Source: DASCOT01 sp965197275 | Lineage (GTDB): Bacteria; Acidobacteriota; UBA890; WLXD01 | Reading direction: 5' to 3' | Length of the DNA stretch: 64,000 nt | Assembly: GCA_965197275.1 (NCBI GenBank) | Contig: CBDAMQ010000023.1 | Location: forward strand, 124,001-188,000 | Shown here: positions 8,452 through 16,992 of the stretch, piece after piece | Position numbering within the stretch: position 1 is the stretch's first letter | Layout: every line of letters starts with the position of its first letter | Notes under the pieces: model-generated | Seen by the model: the letters and a program-made list of their open reading frames with translations, nothing else | What the model was told of the DNA's origin: nothing | Database searches by the model: none | Position numbers and translations under genes: made by a program

Positions 8452-8485
8452 TGGAGCCTCCGCTTCCCGCTACAAGGATGTCGAA

Positions 8486-8809
8486 GTGTCACTCGGTGAG
8501 TTCGAGCAGATCGTGCTTTTGGCCCTGCTTCGGCTCGGCGAGGGCGCCTACGGAATGACAGTGCGGCAAGAGATCGAGTCGCGGACCGGCCGCGACGTAT
8601 CGATCGGCGCCCTGTACCGGACACTCGCACGGCTCGAGAGCAAGGGTTTCGTCGGCCACTCGCTGGGAGCTCCGGTGGCCGAGCGTGGTGGACGTGCCAA
8701 GAAATACTACCGTGTCGAGGCTCCCGGGAAAGCGGCGCTAGAGCGTACTCGAATGGCGCTGGCGCAGATGTGGCAGGGCGTATCGATCGATACCGAGGGC
8801 GGGGTTTGA
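8486..8809 (+). CDS. PadR-family transcriptional regulator
   Basis: 107 aa from a GTG start. The sequence has the PadR winged-helix pattern: E-F-E-Q-I-V-L-L-A-L-L at the start, Y-G-M-T-V-R-Q-E-I in the second helix, the recognition segment S-I-G-A-L-Y-R-T-L-A-R-L-E-S-K-G-F, and the wing R-A-K-K-Y-Y-R-V. The short C-terminal region is typical of PadR subfamily 2. The next gene's TTG start overlaps this stop (TTGA), so regulator and permease are co-translated. PadR/ADOP pairs of this kind are common in Acidobacteriota. The effector is unknown. Confidence 0.9.
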   Translation: MSLGEFEQIVLLALLRLGEGAYGMTVRQEIESRTGRDVSIGALYRTLARLESKGFVGHSLGAPVAERGGRAKKYYRVEAPGKAALERTRMALAQMWQGVSIDTEGGV

Positions 8810-11448
8810 GCGGTCAATTCAAACCCCGCCCGCTAGCTCGGCTAGCCACACGCTTGCTGGTCGCCGTGGCCCACCCCGAAGACTGCACCATGCTGGGCGA
8901 TCTGAGCGAGGAGGCCCGCGTCCGTCTGGTTGCCGGCGAGCGGCCCCGGTCGGTGCGCCGGTGGCACGCTCGCCAGATCAGGCGCTCACTTTGGCCGGCG
9001 TTCGCGCGCCGCGCATTCGATCGCCCCTGGACGACTCCGCGCCGCTCCCGTGAACGAGGTGACGGATTCATGGCCAAGCTTCTGCAGGACCTCCACTACG
9101 CGGTGCGCGTGCTACGCAATAGCCCGGGCTTCACGATTTCCGTGCTGGCAACGCTGGCTCTGGGCATCGGTGCCAACACGGCCGTCTTCAGCCTGGTGAA
9201 CGGCATCCTCCTGCGCCCGCTGCCTTTCGAAGCGCCAGAGCAACTGTGGATGATCTGGTCGAATAGCGACGGTACCGATTTCTGGAACTCCGCGCCCAAC
9301 TATCGAGATGTCGCGGCGCGCTCCAAGACGCTGGCCGGGGTGGCGGCGCTGAGCCCCGATCGGGTCATAGCGTTGGGAGACGGAGGGCCCGAGAGCATCC
9401 GTGGCGCGGAGACGACGATCAACTTATTCGACGTTCTCGGCGTGGAAATCGCCGTGGGGCGTGACTTCGTCGACGAGGATCGCGATGCCGCGGTGGTGAT
9501 CATCAGTGATGCGCTCGCGCGGCGTCAGTTCGGCTCGCCATCGGCTGCTCTCGGCAGGCAGTTGAACCTCGATGGGCTGCTGTTCGACGTCCTTGGCATC
9601 GCGCCGGCGGGCCGGTTGCTGCCGCAGACCGCCGATCTCTGGGTCCCGATCCGGCTCGGAGAGCCTTCGTGGCGGCAGCGTCGCGGTATCGGATGGGTCC
9701 AGATGGTGGGGCGTCAGCGGGACGGCATGACTGCCGACACGATGCGTGCTGAGCTGGCGCAGATTGGCGAGGCGCTGGCGGTGGAGTTTCCGGATTCGAA
9801 CGCTGACCAGACCTTCGTGGCGCAATCGGTCGAGGACGACCTGGTTGGCGCCACGCGACGACCGCTGGCCGCCATGATGGCCGCCGTCGCACTGGTCTTG
9901 CTCGTTGCGTGCGCTAACGTCGCCGGGCTGCATCTGGCCTGGGCGCAGGGCCGTCGAGGCGAGATCGCCGTGCGCGTTGCGCTGGGCGGCGGTCGCCGAC
10001 GTATCGTCAGGCAGTTGCTCACCGAGAGCCTGGTCATCGCGATCGCCGGCGGTGTGCTCGGTTTGGGCGTTGGCTACGCGGCCCTGCGCTCGCTTGTTGC
10101 GCTGGCTCCGCCCGATACTCCGCGACTCGGTGAGGCGGGGCTCGATGCCACCACGCTCTTTTTCTGCACCGCGCTGACCCTGTCGGCAGGGCTGGTCTTC
10201 GGGCTTGCTCCCGCGGCCAGGGCCGCCCGACTCGGTAGCAAGGGGCCTCGCGCGGAGCTGGCGCGGGCGGTGGTATCGGATCGATCGCAACTACGTGCAT
10301 GGCTTGTGGTCGCCCAGGTCGCGCTGGCGGTCGTCCTCGTGGTCGGGTCGACCCTTCTGATCAGAAGCTTCTGGACGCTGCGCAACGTCGATCCCGGATT
10401 CGAGCCCGCCGCACTGCTTACCGTCGGGCTGCCGCTCGTTGAGCGAGAGTTCGATGACGGCGCTCGACGTCAGCATTTGGAGCGCCTGCTCGATCGGGCG
10501 CGAGTGTTGCCCGGCGTTGAAGTCGCAGCGCTGGTGAACACGCTGCCGCTTCGCGATCAGGGCCCGACCTTTTCCTTCGAGCTGCGTGTGCCGCCGGATG
10601 ATCCGGACGAGCAGCTGCTTGCCGGCTACCGCGTCGCGACTCCCGAGTACTTCCGCACGATGGGCATCAGCGTGCTTGAAGGGCGGACGTTTGACCTCGT
10701 GCAGGACGGCGGCGAGCCGGGAGTGGCGATCATCGACGAAGCCTTCGCGCGGCGCTATTTTGCAGGGCGCTCGGCTGTGGGCCAGGAGCTCTACCTGCTA
10801 CAAAGCTGGCGTCGGATCGTCGGCGTTGTCGACAACGTTCGGGACCGGTCGCTCGCTGACCCCTCAGGGCTACGCATGTACGTGCCGTTCACGCAGGCAC
10901 CACGACAGCAGATGACGCTTGTCACCAGAGTCGCCGGGGCAGCCGAAACCAGGATGCAGGAACTGCTCGGCGTCCTGCACGAGCTGGCTCCGCGGCAGGC
11001 GTTGGTAATGCCCATGACCATGGAGGCCTGGGTATCGCGGTCGATCGCCCAACCACGCTTCACCACGATCGTGCTCACTTTCTTCGGAATGTCATCCCTG
11101 TTGCTGGCGACGGTGGGTCTCTACGGGCTGCTGGCCCACACGGTGGCGCAGCGCGCGCGAGAGATCGGGATCCGCATGGCTGTCGGTGCCGCCTCCCACC
11201 AGGTTCGTCGACTCGTGGCCGGGCAGGGTCTGCGGCTGGTGGTCGCAGGTCTGTTGCTCGGTACGGCCATCGCACTTGCCACCTCCCAGTTGCTGGCGTC
11301 GTTGCTCTACGAGGTCGAGCCACATGACACGCTCAGCTTTGCCGCGGTGGCGCTGATCCTCCTGGCGGTGGCGACGGTCGCCACCTATCTTCCGGCACGC
11401 CGCGCTAGCCGCGTCGACCCGGTTCAGACGTTACGCGGCGGGGGGTAG
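8806..11448 (+). CDS. ADOP-type ABC transporter permease (MacB/FtsX family)
   Basis: 880 aa from a TTG overlapping the padR stop; a GTG at 8770 would add 12 residues. Residues about 5-65 form a prefix domain (R-L-A-T-R-L-L, E-D-C-T-M-L-G-D-L-S-E-E, R-R-W-H-A-R-Q) known from permeases encoded beside PadR. Then comes a first MacB-like periplasmic core and FtsX unit (membrane entry at L-A-L-G-I-G-A-N-T-A-V-F-S) and a second, duplicated core and FtsX unit ending E-I-G-I-R-M-A-V-G-A and P-A-R-R-A-S-R-V-D-P. About eight membrane segments are expected. No ATPase gene lies nearby, which is normal for this orphan class. Its substrate is unknown. Confidence 0.9.
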   Translation: MSGQFKPRPLARLATRLLVAVAHPEDCTMLGDLSEEARVRLVAGERPRSVRRWHARQIRRSLWPAFARRAFDRPWTTPRRSRERGDGFMAKLLQDLHYAVRVLRNSPGFTISVLATLALGIGANTAVFSLVNGILLRPLPFEAPEQLWMIWSNSDGTDFWNSAPNYRDVAARSKTLAGVAALSPDRVIALGDGGPESIRGAETTINLFDVLGVEIAVGRDFVDEDRDAAVVIISDALARRQFGSPSAALGRQLNLDGLLFDVLGIAPAGRLLPQTADLWVPIRLGEPSWRQRRGIGWVQMVGRQRDGMTADTMRAELAQIGEALAVEFPDSNADQTFVAQSVEDDLVGATRRPLAAMMAAVALVLLVACANVAGLHLAWAQGRRGEIAVRVALGGGRRRIVRQLLTESLVIAIAGGVLGLGVGYAALRSLVALAPPDTPRLGEAGLDATTLFFCTALTLSAGLVFGLAPAARAARLGSKGPRAELARAVVSDRSQLRAWLVVAQVALAVVLVVGSTLLIRSFWTLRNVDPGFEPAALLTVGLPLVEREFDDGARRQHLERLLDRARVLPGVEVAALVNTLPLRDQGPTFSFELRVPPDDPDEQLLAGYRVATPEYFRTMGISVLEGRTFDLVQDGGEPGVAIIDEAFARRYFAGRSAVGQELYLLQSWRRIVGVVDNVRDRSLADPSGLRMYVPFTQAPRQQMTLVTRVAGAAETRMQELLGVLHELAPRQALVMPMTMEAWVSRSIAQPRFTTIVLTFFGMSSLLLATVGLYGLLAHTVAQRAREIGIRMAVGAASHQVRRLVAGQGLRLVVAGLLLGTAIALATSQLLASLLYEVEPHDTLSFAAVALILLAVATVATYLPARRASRVDPVQTLRGGG

Positions 11449-11549
11449 CAGCGTCCGGGGTAGTGGCGGGATGAATGCTTCACGGCCGCCGGAACCGATG
11501 AGCCAGGAAACGCTGTTTCTGCGCGTATAGCTCGAAGGAAGGCCCCGCT

Positions 11550-11569
11550 GTCGCCCGTGACAGGGCGAC
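11550..11569 (+). terminator. GC hairpin after the ADOP permease
   Basis: Perfect 7-bp arms GTCGCCC and GGGCGAC around a 6-base loop, about 100 bases downstream of the permease stop and before the serine hydrolase gene. There is no T-run, so the terminator call is tentative. Confidence 0.35.
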
Positions 11570-11625
11570 GGTTCGTACTTCCAGCTGCCCGGATCGAGTG
11601 ATCACGCGGCACACGAACCTCTGAG

Positions 11626-12758
11626 GTGAGAATGCTCGACCGACGCGGCCTGGCGCCGGGTGTTCCGATGGCTTCGCTGTGGTTGCTGCTGGCGCTGTCG
11701 ATGACGGCGGCGCCTACGGGAGCGCCAACGCACCAGCCGGAGCTTCCGGCGGGGCGCCACGAGACTTCTCAGACCCAGACGGTTCCATTCGTCGACGAAT
11801 TCAGCGGCCGCATCGGCCTTTACGTCGCCACCGTCGATCCGAATAGCGATACGTTCGAGCCGCTGCGGGCACTGCGCCACGACGAGTCCGTGTCCCATCC
11901 GCTGGCGAGCTCGTTCAAGCTCTTCGTGCTGCTGGAGGTAATGCGCCAGCTCGACGCGGGGTCGCTGGAGTGGCACGAGCGCCTCGAGATCCCCGGGTCG
12001 AGTCAATCACTCGACGGAGGGCGGCTGCCGAAGCGCATGAAAGTTGCCAGCTGGTGCAGCGCATGATCACCCGCAGCCACAACACCTCCACCGACGTGCT
12101 GTTCAAGCGCGTCGGGCTGGAGGCGCCGTCACAGAGCCTCGCCGAGGTCGGACTCCATCAGGTGCGCGTTGTGCTGCCGACGCGAGAGTTCTGGCTCAGC
12201 CTCTCGGGTTTCCTACCCGGTGTTTTCCCGACCGCCGACCTACCTGGCGCGGCGGCCGCTTTCGCGGCGCTTCCGCGCTCCGAACAGGTCGAGATAGCCG
12301 AACGGCTTCGTCAGGACGGTGCGCGATTCACGCCTCGAGAGATCGAACGGGGCAGCGACGACTTCTACGACTTCGCCAACTACGACCAGGCGACGAGCTT
12401 CGCGATTCTCGACGACATCGATAACGTATCTTCACCTCCAGAACTGGTGGCATTTCTTCACCACCTCTTCTTCGACAACGGTCTATCGGACCGCTGGAAC
12501 ACTCAGCTGCGAAAAACGCTGACCCACGGCGACAATGGCGTCGACCGCAAGGCCATCACCGTGCCGCTGGCGTACTGGGGCGGCAAGGGCGGCAGCGACA
12601 TGGGTATGGGGTCGGTGGTCGGCTATGGCGAGACCGCCAGAGGTCGCCACGTGCTGTATGCGATCACCGGGTCCCACATGCGCCGGGAGAACGCCGACTG
12701 GCGGATCATCGAGCGGCTGCTCGGCTGGGCGTTCGAGACCCTCGATGCCGAGTCCTGA
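11626..12758 (+). pseudogene. class A beta-lactamase-like serine hydrolase, frameshifted
   Basis: Two overlapping frames make one protein of about 375 aa. The first (from ATG 11626) has a signal peptide and the catalytic S95-S-F-K98 (SxxK) motif. The second carries R-S-H-N, at the place of the S-D-N motif, and W-G-G-K-G-G, at the place of K-T-G. The frames switch between about 12037 and 12052, where M-K-V-A in the first frame is continued by Q-L-V-Q-R-M-I-T in the second, so a single one-base indel separates them. His in place of Asp in S-D-N suggests an esterase or peptidase-like relative rather than a true beta-lactamase. It is either a recent pseudogene or a sequence error. Confidence 0.75.
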
Positions 12759-12902
12759 GTCGTCCTAGGTAGAGTCGGCCGGCTTCCCTGCCAAGCTCCC
12801 TGCGCTGCGCCGCCAGCCCGCTGTGCCTCGGCTGTGCAGCGCTGCCACCCTCGCTGTGCCGCGTTGCGGTGATAGCCTTCGCGGCAAAAAGGGAGTCGGC
12901 CA

Positions 12903-14909
12903 TTGAAGAAGCTCATCTTCGCCACGATCGTTGGATTGATCACCGGCGCGAGCCTCCTCGCCCAGGAGGTCGGGCACCGCCCGTTGACCGTAGACGACGC
13001 GTTGAACATGGCCCGCGTGCAGAGCGCATGCATGTCTCACGACGGCAACTGGGTCTTCTTCTCCAAGTCGGAGCTCGACTGGGACCAGAATCGCAGGAGG
13101 CTACGGCACTATCTCATCGCCGCCGACGGCGGAGAGGCGAAGGAGTTCATCGGTGATGCAGGCGGCAGCGCTTTCCAGTTCGTCCCGGACGGCGAACACC
13201 TGTCGTTCCTGAGATCCGTAGACGGTATCGAGCAGTTGTTTCGGATCAACCTATCAGGCGGCGAAGCGCAGCAGCTGACCGACCACGACGCAGGCGTCGT
13301 CTCCTATCGGTGGACCGCCGACGCGGAACAGGTGTTCTTCACCGCCGACGAAGTCCGAAGTCGTGATGAACAGGATGAGTACGACAAGGGGGCCGACGCG
13401 TTCTATGTCCGCGAGGGGCCGAATGGCCGACAGGAGGCAAGCTGGCGCAATCTCTGGGTGTTCGACATCTCATCCAGGAGCGCGGAACGCCTCACAGATG
13501 AGGAACTCATCGTCACTGGGTTCGACGTGTCGGCTGATGGGGGGCGGATTGTTCTTGCGGCAGCGCGACAAGACCTCGACAACTACTTCCATCTATCGGA
13601 GCTGTATGTCGTCGACACCGGAAGCGGGGAGCTGGTGCGGCTGACGGACAACAACGCGCCCGAGCAGAGCGCCCGATGGGCCCCGGACGCAACGACAATT
13701 GCGTACCACGCGCCTACAGACGACGAGTTCGATCTGACCCACGGCTTCGTCTGGGTGATGAACGTTGACACAGGTGAGAAGAGAAAGCTGGAAGGCCAGC
13801 AGCAGGGTCAGATCTCGGGCCTCACGTGGGCCCCGGACGGTAAGAGCCTATTGTTCGGCGAGACCCGCCGTACCAACAGCAACCTGCACCGAATCGACAT
13901 CGCTACCGGCCAGGTGACCGATGTCACCAGCGTTACCGGTACGCTTAGGGCGCTCGATTTCTCCGCCGACCAGAGGCGGATGGTGTACTCGTTCAACGAC
14001 TTCCAGACACCGATGGATCTGTACTCTTCCTCGACGGCGGACTTCGAGCCTGTTCGACTGACCAACGCCAATCCGTGGATCGGTAAGGAGATCCGACTCG
14101 CGGACGCGGAGATCGTAGGCTGGGCAAGCAAGGACGGGATGCAGATTGAGGGAGTTTTCTATCGTCCTGCCGACGCCCAGGAAGGTGCCCGCCTGCCGCT
14201 CATACTCGACATCCATGGTGGTCCGTCGGGCCACTTCGCCAACGAGTTCCGGTCCGACTTGCATGTGTTCGCCGGCCTCGGGTACGCCTCGTTCGGGCCG
14301 AACATCCGCGGTAGCGACAGCTATGGCGACGATCTTCTGACCGCACTCATAGGCGACGTCGGCGGTGGCGAGTACGATGACGTGATGACCGGCGTCGACT
14401 ATCTGATCGACGAGCGCCACGTCGATCCCGACCGGTTGGGGTTACGCGGTTGGAGCTGGGGCGGGATCCTCGGCAGCTGGGTTATCACTCACACCAACCG
14501 CTTCAAGGCCGCATCCCTGGGTGCCATGGTCGGAAGCTGGACGGCGGAAACCGGACCGGGCCTCAGCTACGATCTCCGGCTCCACTACATCGGTGGCGCC
14601 CATTGGATCAACCCGCAAGACTGGCGGCGGGCGTCGTCGCTCTGGTACGCGAAGAACGTCACCACCGCGACGCTCCTCTTGCACGGTGAGCGCGATCTGG
14701 TCAGCACCCCGCAACAGAGCATGATGTTCTTCACCGCGCTGAAGGACATCGGCAAGGCGCCGGTTCGCTACGTGAGCTTCCCGCGCGAGCCGCACGGGTT
14801 CCGCGAGCCGAGGCACCAGCGCACCCGCGACGTCGAAGAGATCCAATGGATGCAGAAGTACGTCATGGACATCGACTGGACTCCGTGGAAGCGGCCAGAA
14901 CAAGATTGA
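12903..14909 (+). CDS. S9-family (prolyl oligopeptidase/DPP IV type) peptidase, secreted
   Basis: 668 aa from a TTG with GGGAG upstream. Residues 1-21 form a signal peptide. Residues about 40-400 show propeller blades with W-A-P-D-x-x-x-I-A-Y type repeats. The alpha/beta-hydrolase domain follows with D-I-H-G-G-P-S-G, the nucleophile S518 in G-W-S-W-G-G, Asp in H-G-E-R-D, and His in R-E-P-H-G-F. Trp in place of the usual Tyr after the nucleophile is mild variation. It likely degrades peptides in the periplasm. It is a single gene; the region 14910-15004 downstream holds nothing I can name. Confidence 0.88.
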   Translation: MKKLIFATIVGLITGASLLAQEVGHRPLTVDDALNMARVQSACMSHDGNWVFFSKSELDWDQNRRRLRHYLIAADGGEAKEFIGDAGGSAFQFVPDGEHLSFLRSVDGIEQLFRINLSGGEAQQLTDHDAGVVSYRWTADAEQVFFTADEVRSRDEQDEYDKGADAFYVREGPNGRQEASWRNLWVFDISSRSAERLTDEELIVTGFDVSADGGRIVLAAARQDLDNYFHLSELYVVDTGSGELVRLTDNNAPEQSARWAPDATTIAYHAPTDDEFDLTHGFVWVMNVDTGEKRKLEGQQQGQISGLTWAPDGKSLLFGETRRTNSNLHRIDIATGQVTDVTSVTGTLRALDFSADQRRMVYSFNDFQTPMDLYSSSTADFEPVRLTNANPWIGKEIRLADAEIVGWASKDGMQIEGVFYRPADAQEGARLPLILDIHGGPSGHFANEFRSDLHVFAGLGYASFGPNIRGSDSYGDDLLTALIGDVGGGEYDDVMTGVDYLIDERHVDPDRLGLRGWSWGGILGSWVITHTNRFKAASLGAMVGSWTAETGPGLSYDLRLHYIGGAHWINPQDWRRASSLWYAKNVTTATLLLHGERDLVSTPQQSMMFFTALKDIGKAPVRYVSFPREPHGFREPRHQRTRDVEEIQWMQKYVMDIDWTPWKRPEQD

Positions 14910-15004
14910 GCCGGTCGCCCGATCCTGCTCGGCGCGCAACGCCTCTAGCGGAGACACTGTCGACGCGCGCCTGTCGAGTCTGACGCGTTGCCAAAACCGT
15001 GTCT

Positions 15005-15160
15005 CCGGGGGCGCAGGGCATCCGTGATGACGTTCCCCTCGATGAGGATGTCGTATACGCACACCGAGGGGCCCCAGGGCCTGGCAGTACGTCGGCGTTG
15101 CGGATCACCAATCGCTCGTAGGGCCCCTCGGCCATTTCGCCGAACTGGCGGGCCCGCGGT
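15005..15160 (-). pseudogene. relic of an amidohydrolase N-terminus
   Basis: On the minus strand one frame reads G-E-M-A-E-G-P-Y-E-R-L-V-I-R-N-A-D-V-L-P-G. After a one-base shift near 15070 the next frame reads V-C-V-Y-D-I-L-I-E-G-N-V-I-T-D-A. Together this is the N-terminal beta-sandwich pattern of metal-dependent amidohydrolases (L-V-I-R-N-A-x-V-x-x-G, then D-I-L-I-E-G-x-x-I). Neither the metal-binding H-x-H nor the rest of the enzyme follows. I read it as a decayed 5' fragment next to the GntR gene. Confidence 0.5.
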
Positions 15161-15163
15161 CAT

Positions 15164-15496
15164 CTACTCCTCGGTGCCGTTCGTGCGACGGACGCGGCAG
15201 ACGCCGTTGGCCGGGGCGTTCGGATGAACCATGACCCGCCGATAGCAGTCGGTCCGAATGATCGAATCATGCTCCAGCGACCGGTACGCGTTGGCTACTG
15301 TGTCGTGGCTGACTCGCAGTTCATTGGCAAGCTGTCGAATCGACGGTAAGCGGGCCCCGGGGCGTAGTTGCCCGCGACATACAGCGCTCTTGATCTGCTC
15401 GGCCAGCTGCGCGGACAGCGGCGCCGCGCTCGGACCGGGCGTCCACCGCGCCGCCCAGTCCGGGACCGAGATATCGATGTTGACGATCACTTCCAC
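15164..15496 (-). CDS. GntR-family regulator, short YtrA type (second copy)
   Basis: 110 aa. It has the winged-helix pattern P-L-S-A-Q-L-A-E-Q-I-K-S-A-V, then L-R-P-G-A-R-L-P-S-I-R-Q-L-A-N-E-L, V-S-H-D-T-V-A-N-A-Y-R-S-L-E, and a wing ending V-M-V-H-P. There is almost no C-terminal effector domain, as in the YtrA subfamily, which usually regulates neighbouring transport genes. It is the last gene of a three-gene operon with a membrane protein and another GntR gene (16415-16795). Both regulators begin with a similar I-D-I/D-D-S-V-P segment, so they are paralogues. Confidence 0.85.
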   Translation of the reverse strand: MEVIVNIDISVPDWAARWTPGPSAAPLSAQLAEQIKSAVCRGQLRPGARLPSIRQLANELRVSHDTVANAYRSLEHDSIIRTDCYRRVMVHPNAPANGVCRVRRTNGTEE

Positions 15497-15534
15497 GACA
15501 GGTCCTGCTTCAGGTCTTCCAGGGTGGCGTCAGG

Positions 15535-16404
15535 TCACAGCGCGGCGACAGACGACCGGACCGAAGGATCCTCTTTGTAGACCTCGAAGTTCACATCGTC
15601 TATTCGCAGCGCTCGGAAGCCGATCAGCGCCAGGAGCTGAAGGTACAAGCTCAGGGAAACAGGAATGAGAGCTCCCAAGTCCAGGGCATTGAGGGTAACC
15701 GTCCATATAATGAATACCGTCCCCGCGATGCTGGTGACGAACATCGTATTCACGCCAAACCGGATTTGCCTCAGTCGGTCGTCGTATGCCTGGTACGGGT
15801 CCTTGTTCTTCCCGTGCAGAAGCTTGACGACCATTCCGGCCAGGAGGAGGTTGCCGGCCGTCATAAAGAAAACGTTCCAGTAGCCACCGAACCAGGGAAA
15901 GTCGAATTGCCTGATGTAGATGATGAACAGGATGAAGGCGAAGTACAGGGCGATGGATCCGACGACGATTGTGGGTGAAACGAAGTCGAACAGTCTTCGC
16001 CGATGCAGCTCTGCGGTGCGAGTCGTCCGCGAATCCGCCCGTCGCTTGAGGTTGAAGTAGGTGAACCCGGCGGTCGCCGCGATCATCATCGGTGAATACT
16101 GGATGGCCGTATAGATCGCGAGAACCGAAATGCTGTCCCAATTGAGCATCTCCTCACTCGGTGAGGCGATACCGATCAGCAGCAACACGAAACCGGCCAT
16201 GAGCGCGAACAGGTTCATGTTTCTGTAGTTCCGCTGTGCTCTCACCACGGAGTCCAGCGGCACCGGGTAGAGCCTCGGATAACTCGACGGCGGGTACGTG
16301 TCGACCACAAACCTCACACGGCGGAGCAGTTGTCGTGGAAGGTAGAAGGAGAGCAGGAGGATCTGGCTCGAGAAAACCAAGTAAAAGATCAGATGCACTG
16401 GCAT
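15535..16404 (-). CDS. seven-helix membrane protein of unknown function
   Basis: 289 aa with about seven hydrophobic segments (near residues 3-22, 64-82, 93-113, 139-162, 175-195, 218-238, 246-264) and basic cytoplasmic loops such as N-L-K-R-R-A-D-S-R and R-L-R-Q-I-R. I see no transporter motif, no nucleotide-binding site and no known family. It starts 10 bases after one GntR gene and ends 38 bases before another, so all three are one operon. YtrA-type GntR regulators usually control ABC transporters or membrane stress functions. A self-contained membrane sensor or efflux protein is possible but not shown. Confidence 0.75.
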   Translation of the reverse strand: MPVHLIFYLVFSSQILLLSFYLPRQLLRRVRFVVDTYPPSSYPRLYPVPLDSVVRAQRNYRNMNLFALMAGFVLLLIGIASPSEEMLNWDSISVLAIYTAIQYSPMMIAATAGFTYFNLKRRADSRTTRTAELHRRRLFDFVSPTIVVGSIALYFAFILFIIYIRQFDFPWFGGYWNVFFMTAGNLLLAGMVVKLLHGKNKDPYQAYDDRLRQIRFGVNTMFVTSIAGTVFIIWTVTLNALDLGALIPVSLSLYLQLLALIGFRALRIDDVNFEVYKEDPSVRSSVAAL

Positions 16405-16414
16405 GGTCGTCTCC

Positions 16415-16795
16415 TCAGCTGCCGCGACGATTCATCACATCGCCGAACGCAATTCGAATTTCCGAGTCCGTTACGCCCGACTCTCTGAACGCTTCGATCA
16501 GGTCGCTCAGCTGCGTCACAACCGACGCGGTCAGATCGACCGTGCTATTGGCTTTGGCATCCGGGTGAACGAACGTGCCGCGATAGCCTTTCGTTTGAAT
16601 GACCGAGTCGCGCTCCAATAGACGGTAGGCTTTCGCCACCGTCTTGTTGTTCAGAGCGAGGTCATTCGCGAGCTGTCGAATCGAAGGTAGCGCGTCCCCG
16701 GGACCCAACTCGTCGCCAAGCACGGCCTGCTTGATCTGCTCGATCAGTTGCGCAAACAAAGGGACGGAATCGTCGATGTCGATGACTATTTCCAT
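16415..16795 (-). CDS. GntR-family regulator, short YtrA type (first copy)
   Basis: 126 aa starting M-E-I-V-I-D-I-D-D-S-V-P-L-F-A-Q-L. The DNA-binding part reads L-P-S-I-R-Q-L-A-N-D-L, N-N-K-T-V-A-K-A-Y-R-L-L-E and a wing G-Y-R-G-T-F-V-H-P. About 45 residues follow the wing, enough for a small dimerisation helix only. It heads the GntR / membrane protein / GntR operon and lies directly downstream of a dyad-rich promoter region, so autoregulation is likely. Confidence 0.87.
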   Translation of the reverse strand: MEIVIDIDDSVPLFAQLIEQIKQAVLGDELGPGDALPSIRQLANDLALNNKTVAKAYRLLERDSVIQTKGYRGTFVHPDAKANSTVDLTASVVTQLSDLIEAFRESGVTDSEIRIAFGDVMNRRGS

Positions 16796-16815
16796 TGGCT
16801 ACGTATCCTTCGTGC

Positions 16816-16843
16816 CAGATGTACCATCTGAGATAAGGGTACA
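16816..16843. promoter_or_regulatory. nested dyads upstream of the GntR operon
   Basis: Two overlapping symmetric elements lie 21-48 bases before the GntR start: CAGATG-TAC-CATCTG (16816-16830, perfect), and TGTACC (16820-16825) paired with GGTACA (16838-16843) over a 12-base spacer. Such dyads fit a YtrA-type GntR operator. Which of the two GntR proteins binds cannot be told. Confidence 0.55.
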
Positions 16844-16992
16844 ACTGGGTCGACTTGGACGCAAGTCGGGAAGCTCGGCGGCCTGGTAGAGGTCAGACGG
16901 TCACGACGCGGAACCGTTGAAACTCGCGGCTCTGGCGATAGCCGACTCTTCGTCTACGCGTTTGGCCTTCCCGAACAGGCCGGTGCGGCGAC

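Noticed and set aside
11626..12758. Antibiotic-resistance beta-lactamase
   Set aside because: The S-D-N position is S-H-N and the gene is frameshifted. The motifs indicate the broader serine hydrolase family only.
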